Below, piece by piece: positions 7,004 through 15,193 of a stretch of DNA of 17,567 nt. Origin of the DNA: RGIG6353 sp045590615 (GTDB lineage Bacteria; Bacillota; Clostridia; Oscillospirales; SIG627); the NCBI GenBank assembly GCA_045590615.1, contig JAZNRH010000092.1:1-17567 (forward strand), read 5' to 3'. How positions within the stretch are numbered: the first letter of the stretch is position 1; every line of letters starts with the position of its first letter. The notes under the pieces were generated by a model that was not told where the DNA came from, made no database searches, and worked only from the letters and a program-made list of their open reading frames with translations. Position numbers and translations under genes: made by a program.

Positions 7004-9229
7004 ATGGCTAAAAAGAAAAAAGATATACAACAGGAAGAACTCGTTTTTGCAGAGGTCAGAGAGCAACCTATTACTGACGTTCTTGAAACTAACTATATGC
7101 CGTATTCGATGAGCGTGATTATTTCAAGAGCTATACCCGAAATAGACGGATTTAAGCCTGCTCACAGAAAGCTCTTGTATACGATGTATAAAATGGGATT
7201 GCTTTCTCAAAATGCCGACAGAACGAAATCGGCTAACGTTGTAGGACAGACAATGAAGCTTAACCCCCACGGAGATATGGCTATATACGAAACGATGGTG
7301 CGTCTTACAAGAGGTAACGAGGCCCTTTTGCACCCACTTGTTGATTCCAAAGGAAGCTTTGGTAAGCAATATTCGAGAATGGCTTTTGCCGCTTCACGTT
7401 ATACCGAAGTTAAGCTTGAACAATTTTGTACAGAGTTGTTTAGTGGTATCGACAAAGAAGCAGTAGATTTCGTTGATAACTACGACAGCACCATGAAAGA
7501 GCCGAAGCTTCTTCCTGTTTCGTTCCCAAACGTTTTAGTAACGCCTAATATGGGTATTGCCGTTGGTATGGCGAGCTCTATTTGTTCCTTCAATCTTGCT
7601 GAGATTTGTGATACTACAATCGGTTTGATAAAGGATGAAAATTTTGATATTACGACAACCTTGCTCGGACCTGATTTTTCGACGGGTGGTAATATCGTTT
7701 ATAACAAAGAGCAGATGGATTTGATATATAACTGTGGCAAAGGAACTGTCAAAATACGTTCCAAGTACACATTTGACAAATCCAGCAACTGCATTGAGGT
7801 ATATGAAATTCCATATACAACCGATGCCGAAACTATAATTGATAAGCTTGCAGAATTAGTAAAGTCGGGAAGAGTCAAGGAAATAGTTGACGTTCGAGAC
7901 GAAATTGATTTGAAGGGCTTGAAAATAGCTATTGATGTTAAACGTGGCACAGATGTAGACAAGCTTATGACAAAGCTTTTCAAGTTAACGCCTCTTGAGG
8001 ACGATTTTTCGTGCAACTTTAATATTCTTATTTCGGGTACTCCAATGCAACTTGGCGTAAAGGATATCATAACCGAGTGGCATGCCTTTCGTTCCGAATG
8101 TCTGAGAAGAGAAATATACTATGACCTTCAGCAAAAGAATTCTCTCTTGCACTTACTTGAAGGTCTTGAAAAGATCTTGCTCGATATTGATAAGGCTATT
8201 GCAATTATACGTCGAACAGAGAACGACGCTGACGTTGTACCAAATCTTTGCGACGGCTTTGATATTGACGTGTTGCAGGCAGAATACGTTGCAGACATCA
8301 AGCTCAGAAATCTCAACAAGGAGCATATTCTTAAGAAGACTGCACAGATTAAAAATCTCAAGGACGAGATTGAGGAATTAGAATCAATCCTGAAGAGCAC
8401 TTCCAAGCTCAACCGTATGATCATAAAGCAACTGACCCAGATTAAAGAAAAATACGGTAAACCAAGAAAAACAGATATTATTTATGATAAGGTTGAAACC
8501 TACGACGTTACCGAAGAGCCGGAGGAAGAATTTACAGCTTTTGCAGTTGCGACAGCAGAAGGTTATTTCAAGAGAATAACCTTCCAATCACTTAGAGGAA
8601 GCGATGTTCAAAAGCTGAAAGAAGGCGACAAGATTATTTTCTCGGGCGAAATTTCGAGTAAATCCGAGCTGATTTTCTTTACTGACAAGGCGCAGGCGTA
8701 TAAGACACGTCTTTCTGCATTTGAAAACGTAAAAGCCTCTTCGCTTGGAGAATTCGTTCCTGTTAAACTTGAGTTTGAGCAAGACGAAAAACCGATTTTC
8801 TTCACAGCTGTAGATGATTTTGATAAACGCTTGTTCATAGCCTTTGAAAACGGAAAATGCGTAATTATTCCTATGGCAGGTTTTGCAACCAAGAATAACA
8901 GAAAGAAGCTTACAGGAGCGTTTTGTCCTACTCAGAGTGTTGCTTATATGCAGGTACTCAACAAAGGTGAGGAAAAGGATATATTTATAAAGACTCATCT
9001 GGGCAAGGCTGTTGTTATCAATACAGCATTAGTACCCTTAAAATCTACAAAAACTTCAATTGGAGTTCAAGTAGTTACTCTCAAGGCAAACGACAAGGTT
9101 GATTACGTTTGTCAGGTCGATGATATGAAGAAAAAGCCCCTCCCAAAGTACAGAAAGAATAAAATCCCTTCTGTTGGCTTGGTTTATAACGAAATAGACA
9201 TAGAAGAAAATCAAACAACCTTGATTTAG
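7004..9229 (+). CDS. parC: Type IIA topoisomerase cleavage subunit (ParC/GyrA-like, divergent)
   Basis: This 741-residue DNA breakage-reunion subunit partners the preceding ATPase subunit in passing one duplex through another. The winged helix region has YMPYSMSVIISRAIP (31-45) and DGFKPAHRKLLY. The quinolone-site helix is NPHGDMAIYETMVRL (87-101). The catalytic tyrosine is Tyr133 in RYTEVKL. A long coiled-coil tower region follows at about 355-465. From about residue 500 to the end there are repeating beta-rich segments (such as GYFKRITF, AYKTRLSAF, GKCVIIPM, GKAVVINT), consistent with a pinwheel C-terminal domain. No GyrA box (QRRGGKG type) is seen, which argues for decatenase or relaxing activity rather than gyrase. 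I chose ATG 7004 because GAGG (6994-6997), overlapping the stop codon of the upstream gene, lies six bases before it; the in-frame GTG at 6992 would sit over that site. Met92 replaces the usual Ser at the quinolone contact position. Confidence 0.87.
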   Translation: MAKKKKDIQQEELVFAEVREQPITDVLETNYMPYSMSVIISRAIPEIDGFKPAHRKLLYTMYKMGLLSQNADRTKSANVVGQTMKLNPHGDMAIYETMVRLTRGNEALLHPLVDSKGSFGKQYSRMAFAASRYTEVKLEQFCTELFSGIDKEAVDFVDNYDSTMKEPKLLPVSFPNVLVTPNMGIAVGMASSICSFNLAEICDTTIGLIKDENFDITTTLLGPDFSTGGNIVYNKEQMDLIYNCGKGTVKIRSKYTFDKSSNCIEVYEIPYTTDAETIIDKLAELVKSGRVKEIVDVRDEIDLKGLKIAIDVKRGTDVDKLMTKLFKLTPLEDDFSCNFNILISGTPMQLGVKDIITEWHAFRSECLRREIYYDLQQKNSLLHLLEGLEKILLDIDKAIAIIRRTENDADVVPNLCDGFDIDVLQAEYVADIKLRNLNKEHILKKTAQIKNLKDEIEELESILKSTSKLNRMIIKQLTQIKEKYGKPRKTDIIYDKVETYDVTEEPEEEFTAFAVATAEGYFKRITFQSLRGSDVQKLKEGDKIIFSGEISSKSELIFFTDKAQAYKTRLSAFENVKASSLGEFVPVKLEFEQDEKPIFFTAVDDFDKRLFIAFENGKCVIIPMAGFATKNNRKKLTGAFCPTQSVAYMQVLNKGEEKDIFIKTHLGKAVVINTALVPLKSTKTSIGVQVVTLKANDKVDYVCQVDDMKKKPLPKYRKNKIPSVGLVYNEIDIEENQTTLI

Positions 9230-9232
9230 CTA

Positions 9233-9261
9233 TTTACTTATTGTCTGTTTTGTGTTATAAT
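9233..9261 (+). promoter_or_regulatory. Extended -10 sigma-A promoter of the gdpP cluster
   Basis: TTTACT (9233-9238), a 17-base spacer and a perfect TATAAT (9256-9261), with TG at 9253-9254 making an extended -10. It begins four bases after the parC stop codon. I see no hairpin terminator between parC and this promoter, so read-through from the topoisomerase operon is possible. No other promoter is evident up to ftsH, so it may drive all six genes. Confidence 0.65.
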
Positions 9262-9296
9262 AATAATTCAGATAATTTAGCAAAGGAGTTTATATT

Positions 9297-11315
9297 ATGA
9301 AAAACTTCTTAATTTCAGCATTAAAGAGCTTCAAAAACGAAATTATCGCCATTGCATTAATGCTTGTCTTTTTCACGGTTTGCGCCGTTAAATTCGATGC
9401 AAGAGCTTTATACATTGGTATAATTTTTGTTTTTGTGTACGTTTCTTTGCTCATTGCATTCTACCTGTCCAATACTAAAGCGCATGGTGAAAAATCAAAA
9501 AAGGATAAAATCCTCAATAACGTTTCGGTTGAATTTTTGATGAATTTAGATACGCCCGTTGCAATTCTTGACGACGACGGAGTCATTCTTTGGTATAATC
9601 AAAAATTCGTTGAGGATAAGGATTCAGCAGCATTGTACGGAACTAACATCAATGACCTGCTTGAAACTAAGTTGAATCTCAATCACCTTAAGGAAAGCTT
9701 ATCTGACAATTCAAGTGGTGAGGAGCTATATGCTTCGTTGTCGGGAATCAAATATAAGGTTATTTCATACAGACATGCTGCGACGTTTTCTAACGATGCC
9801 TTTTATATTACAATGTGGCATGATATGACCGATGTACAAAAGCTTGAAGAAAAGATATTTCTCAATAATCCAATCGTAATGTACATTTACATCGATAATT
9901 TCTACGATGCAGGTGGCACTATGATAAACAATTATCGTGCTGTTACTGCAAAGGTATCCACCTTGATTTATGAATGGGTTGAAAACCTTAACGGAATTGT
10001 CAAAGAATTTGAACACGATAAGTACATCGGTATTTTCAGCAGGGATATGCTTTCTGTGATAACCGAAAATAAGTTCGATATTCTTGATAAAGTAAGAGAG
10101 CTCTGCGAAAAGGAAACAGATACCTTTGCTACTCTTTCAATAGGCGTCGCCTGTCTTGAAAATGCTACCTTTGCCGAAAAGAATACGGTAGCTCACCAGG
10201 CAATCGACTTAGCCATGCAAAGGGGAGGAGACCAGGCGGTAATTAAGTTTGACGAAACCAGCGAGATTTACGGTGGCAGGTTTAAGACTGTACAAAAGAG
10301 AACTAAAATCCGTTCGCGAATTATTGCTCAGGACCTTATAAGATTAATTGCAAATAGCTCAAACGTTTTGATTATGGGACACAAGTTTGCCGACCACGAT
10401 TCAATAGGCTCATGCGTAGGTATTGCAAAGCTTGCTCTTGAATATAATCCCAAGGTCAATATAGTTGCAAATCTTTCTGACCCGAATTACATGAGACTGT
10501 CAAACAAAATTTCTGCAATGAATAAATACGAGAATGTATTTATTGACGCTTATGCAGGTCAGGACCTTATCCAAAAGGACACCTTGCTTATTGTGTGTGA
10601 CGTAAATAACTCGGCAATATTCGAGTCAAAGGATATTTACGAAAACGTCAAGGACGTAGTCATTATAGACCATCACAGAAAAACAGGTGAATTTATCGTC
10701 GAGCCTCACATAACTTATATAGAGCCTTCGGCTTCTTCGGCCTCTGAGCTTGTTTCGGAAATTCTCGAACAAGTAACTCAGCCCGGTTCTTTACTCAAGG
10801 AAGAAGCTGAGCTATTATTTGCAGGAATGGTGCTTGATACAAAGCAATTTTCCAAGAATACGGGTGTCAGAACCTTCTCGGCGGCTCTTTATCTAAGAGG
10901 TGAGGGAGCTGCTCCTTCCGAAATAAGTGATATGTTCAAAGAAAGCTTCGAAGACTTTTCAAGAGAAGCAAGATTTACAAGCAACGTAGTTATTTATCGA
11001 GATATTATTGCTATTTCTGTCCTTGAAGACGAAGGTACTTCTGAGGATAAAATATCTGCATCAAAGGTTGCAGATAAGCTTTTGACGGTAAATGGTGTTT
11101 TGGCTTCGTTTGCTCTATGTATGATTGATAACACAGTTCACATTTCATCAAGATCAGTCGGTACCGTTAACGTACAGCTCATTCTTGAAAAGCTTGACGG
11201 TGGCGGACACTACGATTCTGCAGGTGCACAGGTAAATGAGGTTACAATGTCTGATGCTTTACAGATGTTAAAGAAAGCAATTGATGAATATTTAGACACA
11301 GAAAAGAAAGATTGA
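9297..11315 (+). CDS. gdpP: Cyclic-di-AMP phosphodiesterase GdpP
   Basis: This 672-residue membrane protein would hydrolyse c-di-AMP to pApA and so set osmotic and cell-wall homeostasis. Two transmembrane helices lie near 15-32 and 37-58. A PAS domain spans roughly 75-170, starting FLMNLDTPVAILDDDG. A degenerate GGDEF domain spans about 185-320 and has no GGDEF signature. The DHH phosphoesterase carries GHKFADHDSIG (Asp366 and Asp368), LLIVCDVNNS and IDHHR (458-461), then FAGMVLDTKQF. The DHHA1 domain ends with DGGGH (634-638). All expected metal ligands appear present, so it should be active. The start ATG follows AAAGGAG (9282-9288) by eight bases. Ten bases separate its stop from rplI, a pairing conserved in Firmicutes. 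It heads the cluster from its own promoter. Confidence 0.94.
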   Translation: MKNFLISALKSFKNEIIAIALMLVFFTVCAVKFDARALYIGIIFVFVYVSLLIAFYLSNTKAHGEKSKKDKILNNVSVEFLMNLDTPVAILDDDGVILWYNQKFVEDKDSAALYGTNINDLLETKLNLNHLKESLSDNSSGEELYASLSGIKYKVISYRHAATFSNDAFYITMWHDMTDVQKLEEKIFLNNPIVMYIYIDNFYDAGGTMINNYRAVTAKVSTLIYEWVENLNGIVKEFEHDKYIGIFSRDMLSVITENKFDILDKVRELCEKETDTFATLSIGVACLENATFAEKNTVAHQAIDLAMQRGGDQAVIKFDETSEIYGGRFKTVQKRTKIRSRIIAQDLIRLIANSSNVLIMGHKFADHDSIGSCVGIAKLALEYNPKVNIVANLSDPNYMRLSNKISAMNKYENVFIDAYAGQDLIQKDTLLIVCDVNNSAIFESKDIYENVKDVVIIDHHRKTGEFIVEPHITYIEPSASSASELVSEILEQVTQPGSLLKEEAELLFAGMVLDTKQFSKNTGVRTFSAALYLRGEGAAPSEISDMFKESFEDFSREARFTSNVVIYRDIIAISVLEDEGTSEDKISASKVADKLLTVNGVLASFALCMIDNTVHISSRSVGTVNVQLILEKLDGGGHYDSAGAQVNEVTMSDALQMLKKAIDEYLDTEKKD

Positions 11316-11325
11316 GGTATAAATT

Positions 11326-11775
11326 ATGAAAGTAATACTCACAAAGGACGTTAAGTCTCAAGGAAAAAAAGGGGAGTGCATTGACGTTTCTGACGGATAT
11401 GCAAGAAATTTCCTACTTCCTAAGGGACTTGCAATAATTGCAGGCGCTAAAGAGATTAACGAGCTTAAAAATCGTGAAAGCGCAGAGAAATTCAGAATTG
11501 AAACTGAGAGAAACGAAGCTAAACAGCTTGCCGAAAAGCTTAACAGCGTAGTGGTAAAGATCTCTGCAACAGCAGGTGTTGAAGGTAAGCTTTACGGTTC
11601 TGTAACCTCTATGGAAATTTCCGAAACTCTTGCAAAGGATACTGGCATCGTAATCGATAAAAGAAAAATCGTTATGGGCGATACCATCAAGGCTTTTGGA
11701 AGCTACACCTTTGACGTTAAGCTTTATGCTGAGGTTACAGGAAAGCTTAACGTAATTGTTACCGAAAAGAAATAA
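11326..11775 (+). CDS. rplI: 50S ribosomal protein L9
   Basis: This 149-residue ribosomal protein binds 23S rRNA near the L1 stalk and helps hold the reading frame. The N-terminal RNA-binding domain begins MKVILTKDVKSQGKKGE, with the family signature around GYARNFLLPKGLA (residues 25-37). A long connecting helix (about 40-75) leads to the C-terminal domain with the GKLYGSVT segment. The length is normal for L9. The ribosome binding GAGG overlaps the gdpP stop codon, so translation is probably coupled. dnaB follows 18 bases after its stop. Confidence 0.97.
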   Translation: MKVILTKDVKSQGKKGECIDVSDGYARNFLLPKGLAIIAGAKEINELKNRESAEKFRIETERNEAKQLAEKLNSVVVKISATAGVEGKLYGSVTSMEISETLAKDTGIVIDKRKIVMGDTIKAFGSYTFDVKLYAEVTGKLNVIVTEKK

Positions 11776-11793
11776 AGTAGGAAGTATATTAAT

Positions 11794-13185
11794 ATGAGCA
11801 ACACAGAAAATAAGACTGCGAATAATTCACCATCGCCGTTTATGAGACAGGTTCCATATTCCTTGGAAGCTGAACAGGCTGTAATTGGTTCTATTATTCT
11901 CGACGGCGAACGTCTTGCGCAGGTTACAGAAATTATAAAAGCCGATGACTTCTATGTAGAAAAGCATAGGGAGATTTATGCTATTTTACAAAGTATGTAT
12001 CTTGAAAGCAGAAGCATTGACCTTATAACTCTGCTTAACAATCTTGTTTCTTCGGGCTCTTATGATGAGGATAACGCAAAGAATTACGTTAAACAGCTTT
12101 GTGAAATGGTTCCCTCGGTTTCTAATATTTCCGATTATGCTAAAATTGTCAGAGACAAGGCTCTTCTTCGTAAGCTTATTTCTGTTTCAGAGGAAATTAC
12201 AGAGACTGCATATCAGGATACCGACAACGTTGCAAGTCTTGTTGACTCTGCTGAATCAAAGGTTTTTGCGCTTACTCAAGGAATGATTACAAGTGATTTC
12301 GTTTCGGTACACGACGTAATTCTTGAGTATTACAAGCAACTTGATTCACTGATGCACGACCCTGAGTCAGCCAACGGTACTCCAACGTATTATCCGGGGC
12401 TTGACAAAGTACTCGTAGGTATGGGTAAGGGTGACCTTATTTTAATTGGTGCGCGTCCCGGTATGGGAAAAACGAGCTTTGCGCTGAACATTGCCTCTCA
12501 GGTTGCAATGCACCAAAACAAGAGCGTTGCAATATTTTCACTTGAAATGTCAAACACTCAGCTCGTTGCCCGTATGCTTTCGAGTGAAGCGAGAATTGAC
12601 AGCTACAAGCTCAGAAAGGGCGATATTTCTCCTGAAGAGTTTCAAGCTTTGGCAAAAGCTGCTACAGCCCTTTCAAAAACTCAGATATATATAGATGATT
12701 CGAGCGACGTAACCGTTACGAGAATGAAGGCTAAGCTTCGTAGAATTAAAAATCTCGGCCTTATTGTAATTGACTATCTACAGCTTATGCAATCTGACAA
12801 GCACACCGATAACCGTGTTGTAGAGGTCGGAGATATTTCAAGAAATCTCAAGATTATGGCAAAGGAATTTGGAGTGCCTGTCATTACGTGTGCTCAGCTT
12901 TCTCGTGGTACCGAATCGAGAACGAGTAAAAAGCCTATGCTCTCTGACCTCAGAGACTCGGGTGCAATTGAGCAGGATGCAGATATAGTTATTTTCTTGT
13001 ATCGAGAAGAATACTATAAAGACCCGACAGATACGTCAAAAGATAATGTTCAAACAGGTGGCGACAATATTGCCGAGGTTATTGTTGCTAAAAACCGTCA
13101 CGGTTCAACAGGAACTGTAAAAATGGGCTGGGAAGGTCAGTATACACGATTTACAACCTTGGATAGTACGTATGAGGAAAACTGA
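11794..13185 (+). CDS. dnaB: Replicative DNA helicase DnaB
   Basis: This 463-residue hexameric helicase unwinds the fork 5'-3' and binds primase (the same protein is called DnaC in Bacillus). The N-terminal primase-interaction domain begins PYSLEAEQAVIGSIILD. The RecA-like ATPase has Walker A GARPGMGKT (219-227), FSLEMSNTQLVARM, the Walker B strand LIVIDYLQLM (Asp327), a sensor region with CAQLSRGTE, and DLRDSGAIEQDADIV. It ends with an arginine finger region near AKNRHGSTG. The N-terminus has a short polar extension before the conserved start, and no intein is present. It follows rplI by 18 bases, the usual rplI-dnaB order, and its last 14 bases overlap the start of tilS. Confidence 0.96.
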   Translation: MSNTENKTANNSPSPFMRQVPYSLEAEQAVIGSIILDGERLAQVTEIIKADDFYVEKHREIYAILQSMYLESRSIDLITLLNNLVSSGSYDEDNAKNYVKQLCEMVPSVSNISDYAKIVRDKALLRKLISVSEEITETAYQDTDNVASLVDSAESKVFALTQGMITSDFVSVHDVILEYYKQLDSLMHDPESANGTPTYYPGLDKVLVGMGKGDLILIGARPGMGKTSFALNIASQVAMHQNKSVAIFSLEMSNTQLVARMLSSEARIDSYKLRKGDISPEEFQALAKAATALSKTQIYIDDSSDVTVTRMKAKLRRIKNLGLIVIDYLQLMQSDKHTDNRVVEVGDISRNLKIMAKEFGVPVITCAQLSRGTESRTSKKPMLSDLRDSGAIEQDADIVIFLYREEYYKDPTDTSKDNVQTGGDNIAEVIVAKNRHGSTGTVKMGWEGQYTRFTTLDSTYEEN

Positions 13186-14545
13186 TAATTTTGAAATTAA
13201 GCTGATTAATTCTATAAAAAAATATAATATGCTCAAATCTGGTGACAGAGTCCTTGTTGCTCTTTCGGGTGGCAAGGATTCTGTGGCGCTTCTTTATGCG
13301 TTGAAAAAGCTTTCTTCTTACTTGGGTATCGAATTGTGTGCATATCATCTTAATCACGGCATAAGGGGAGAGGAAGCTGATTCTGACCAGCTTTTTTCGA
13401 AAAATCTTTGTCAAAAGCTTTCGGTTGATTTCTATACTTCAACCGTCGATGTACCGGCAATAGCGTCTCAAAACGACGAAGGACTCGAAGCAAATGCACG
13501 TAAAATCAGATATGCCGAATTTGAGCGCATTGCTTTGCAATTCAACTGTAATAAAATCGCAACTGCGCACTCGGCGAGTGACAATAGCGAAACTGTTATA
13601 ATGACCTTGTTGAGAAATTCAAACGCAAAAGGAATTCCGTTTCAAAGAGGCAATATTATTAGACCTCTTATTGCGCATACAACAAAGGAAATTATAGATT
13701 ACTGTGAAAGAAATTCTTTAGAATTTGTAACCGATTCAACCAATAAAGATAATGTATATACAAGAAATTATGTCAGACATAATATTTTACCCAAGATATA
13801 CGAAATCGCACCTTCTTTTGATGACACAGCATTAAGCTTTTCAAATATAGTTCGTTCAAATGAAGCATTGATTGACCTTGAAGTTGATAAATATTATCAA
13901 GAAAACCCAAAGCCTCTTTTAATCAATTCTCTGAAGAAAATATCAAGCAACATTGCTTATTACAACATATTATATAAAGTAATATCAAAAGAAGTGTTAT
14001 TTAACATTTCTTATAAGCAATTTGATTTGATAGTTGATTTGATTAATAATGGTAATACGGGTCAAAAAATTTTCTTGAATGACAAATTAGTACTTCAAAA
14101 AGGTTATGAAGCACTCGAAATTCTGAATGAAACTATCGAAAATGAAGGATTTGAAATCAAGCTTAAGCTCGGCGAAAATAAGATTCCGAATTCTGCTTTT
14201 TCAGTATGGTTAGAAACTGTTGCTGATTACGAGAACAGAAATAAAGAAAATGAATTAAAAAACTTAAAAGTTCACAAATTAACAAAGAACATTTTAATAA
14301 AATATAATATAATTAATTCATCACTTATTGCGCGTTCTCGAAAAGAAGGCGATTCATTCATTTGCAGAGGAATTACAAGAAGCATAAAGAAATATATGAT
14401 TGACGAAAAAATCCCGTCATATCTTCGCTCACAATTTCCGATAGTTTGTGACGAAACCGGTATTGTATGGGTTGCAGGCTTAGGGATTGCAGACAGATGT
14501 AAAAATAGTGATGGTGAATTGTATTCGCTGTCATTGGACTTTTAA
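13172..14545 (+). CDS. tilS: tRNA(Ile)-lysidine synthetase TilS
   Basis: This 457-residue enzyme attaches lysine to C34 of the CAU-anticodon isoleucine tRNA using ATP, changing decoding from AUG to AUA; it is normally essential. The PP-loop is ALSGGKDS (Ser32 to Ser37), and the N-terminal N-type ATPase continues with YHLNHGIRGEEAD and KIATAHSASDNSETV. A TilS middle domain leads to the C-terminal substrate-binding domain, ending in SRKEGDSF, KKYMIDEKIP and WVAGLGIADR. Its start at ATG 13172 lies 14 bases inside dnaB in another frame. The Shine-Dalgarno (GGATAG) is weak, so it may rely on coupling to dnaB. The next in-frame Met is residue 20 and would remove part of the expected N-terminal helix. 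The second half is visibly more AT-rich than the flanking genes, which is common for this poorly conserved region. Confidence 0.94.
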   Translation: MRKTDNFEIKLINSIKKYNMLKSGDRVLVALSGGKDSVALLYALKKLSSYLGIELCAYHLNHGIRGEEADSDQLFSKNLCQKLSVDFYTSTVDVPAIASQNDEGLEANARKIRYAEFERIALQFNCNKIATAHSASDNSETVIMTLLRNSNAKGIPFQRGNIIRPLIAHTTKEIIDYCERNSLEFVTDSTNKDNVYTRNYVRHNILPKIYEIAPSFDDTALSFSNIVRSNEALIDLEVDKYYQENPKPLLINSLKKISSNIAYYNILYKVISKEVLFNISYKQFDLIVDLINNGNTGQKIFLNDKLVLQKGYEALEILNETIENEGFEIKLKLGENKIPNSAFSVWLETVADYENRNKENELKNLKVHKLTKNILIKYNIINSSLIARSRKEGDSFICRGITRSIKKYMIDEKIPSYLRSQFPIVCDETGIVWVAGLGIADRCKNSDGELYSLSLDF

Positions 14546-14573
14546 AATTTAGACTGTTGAAAGGTATATTTTT

Positions 14574-15173
14574 ATGAAAACGGACATCAAATCATTATCA
14601 TATAACTTATCAGACGACATTGAAAAAGTGTTGTTTTCTGCTGAAGAGCTTGATAAAATTGTCGAAAATGTAGCCAATCAGATTACAGAACGCTTTGCCG
14701 AAAGTGTTCTTGTCAACAATGAAAAGCTTGTTATCGTTGGTGTACTCAATGGCTCTTTTCAATTTGTATCTGATCTTGTCAAAAAAATCAATCTGCCTCT
14801 TGAAATAGAATTCATGTTTGCTTCTTCTTACGGCAGAAATACAAAGTCTTCGGGAGAAGTAAATATCAAAGTGGGTAAAAATCCTGAGGTGCTTGTTGAT
14901 TCAAACTCTAATATCGTTATTGTTGAGGATATTATAGACTCCGGAAAAACCTTATCAAAGCTTTTAACCACACTTAGAGAAAAAGGAAATAAATCAGTAA
15001 CACTTTGCGCTCTTTTCGACAAGCCTGAAAGAAGAGAAGTAGAAGTTCACGTAGATTTCCTTGGTGCTAAGGTTCCCGACGAATTCATTGTCGGATACGG
15101 ACTTGATTATGCCGAAAAGTATAGAAATATGCCGTTCGTAGGTATTTTGAAACGCGAAATATATGAAAACTAA
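14574..15173 (+). CDS. hpt: Hypoxanthine phosphoribosyltransferase
   Basis: This 199-residue purine salvage enzyme converts hypoxanthine (and often guanine) plus PRPP into IMP or GMP. The type I PRPP loop is VIVEDIIDSGKT (residues 115-126), with the catalytic acidic pair Glu118-Asp119 and Asp122. The flexible active-site loop is at ASSYG (83-87), the base-binding Lys150 is in ALFDKPERR, and VGYGLDYAEKYRN (173-185) lies near the end. It is about 15-20 residues longer than typical at the N-terminus (MKTDIKSLSY and a little more), but there is no internal Met to offer a later start, and GAAAGG (14559-14564) sits well for ATG 14574. It lies between tilS and ftsH, the conserved Firmicutes order in which Hpt has also been reported to help activate ftsH transcription; nothing here tests that. 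Confidence 0.95.
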   Translation: MKTDIKSLSYNLSDDIEKVLFSAEELDKIVENVANQITERFAESVLVNNEKLVIVGVLNGSFQFVSDLVKKINLPLEIEFMFASSYGRNTKSSGEVNIKVGKNPEVLVDSNSNIVIVEDIIDSGKTLSKLLTTLREKGNKSVTLCALFDKPERREVEVHVDFLGAKVPDEFIVGYGLDYAEKYRNMPFVGILKREIYEN

Positions 15174-15193
15174 TTTTGGAGTGATGTGTACTA

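Noticed and set aside
7699..8070. Antisense open frame of 123 codons within parC
   Set aside because: It is rich in Ser, Ile and Leu as expected from the reverse of an AT-rich gene, with no recognisable domain; the opposite strand is a clear gene.
8588..8998. Antisense open frame of 136 codons within parC
   Set aside because: It lies fully inside the conserved C-terminal domain of parC, has no ribosome binding site I can see, and has a composition typical of a shadow frame.
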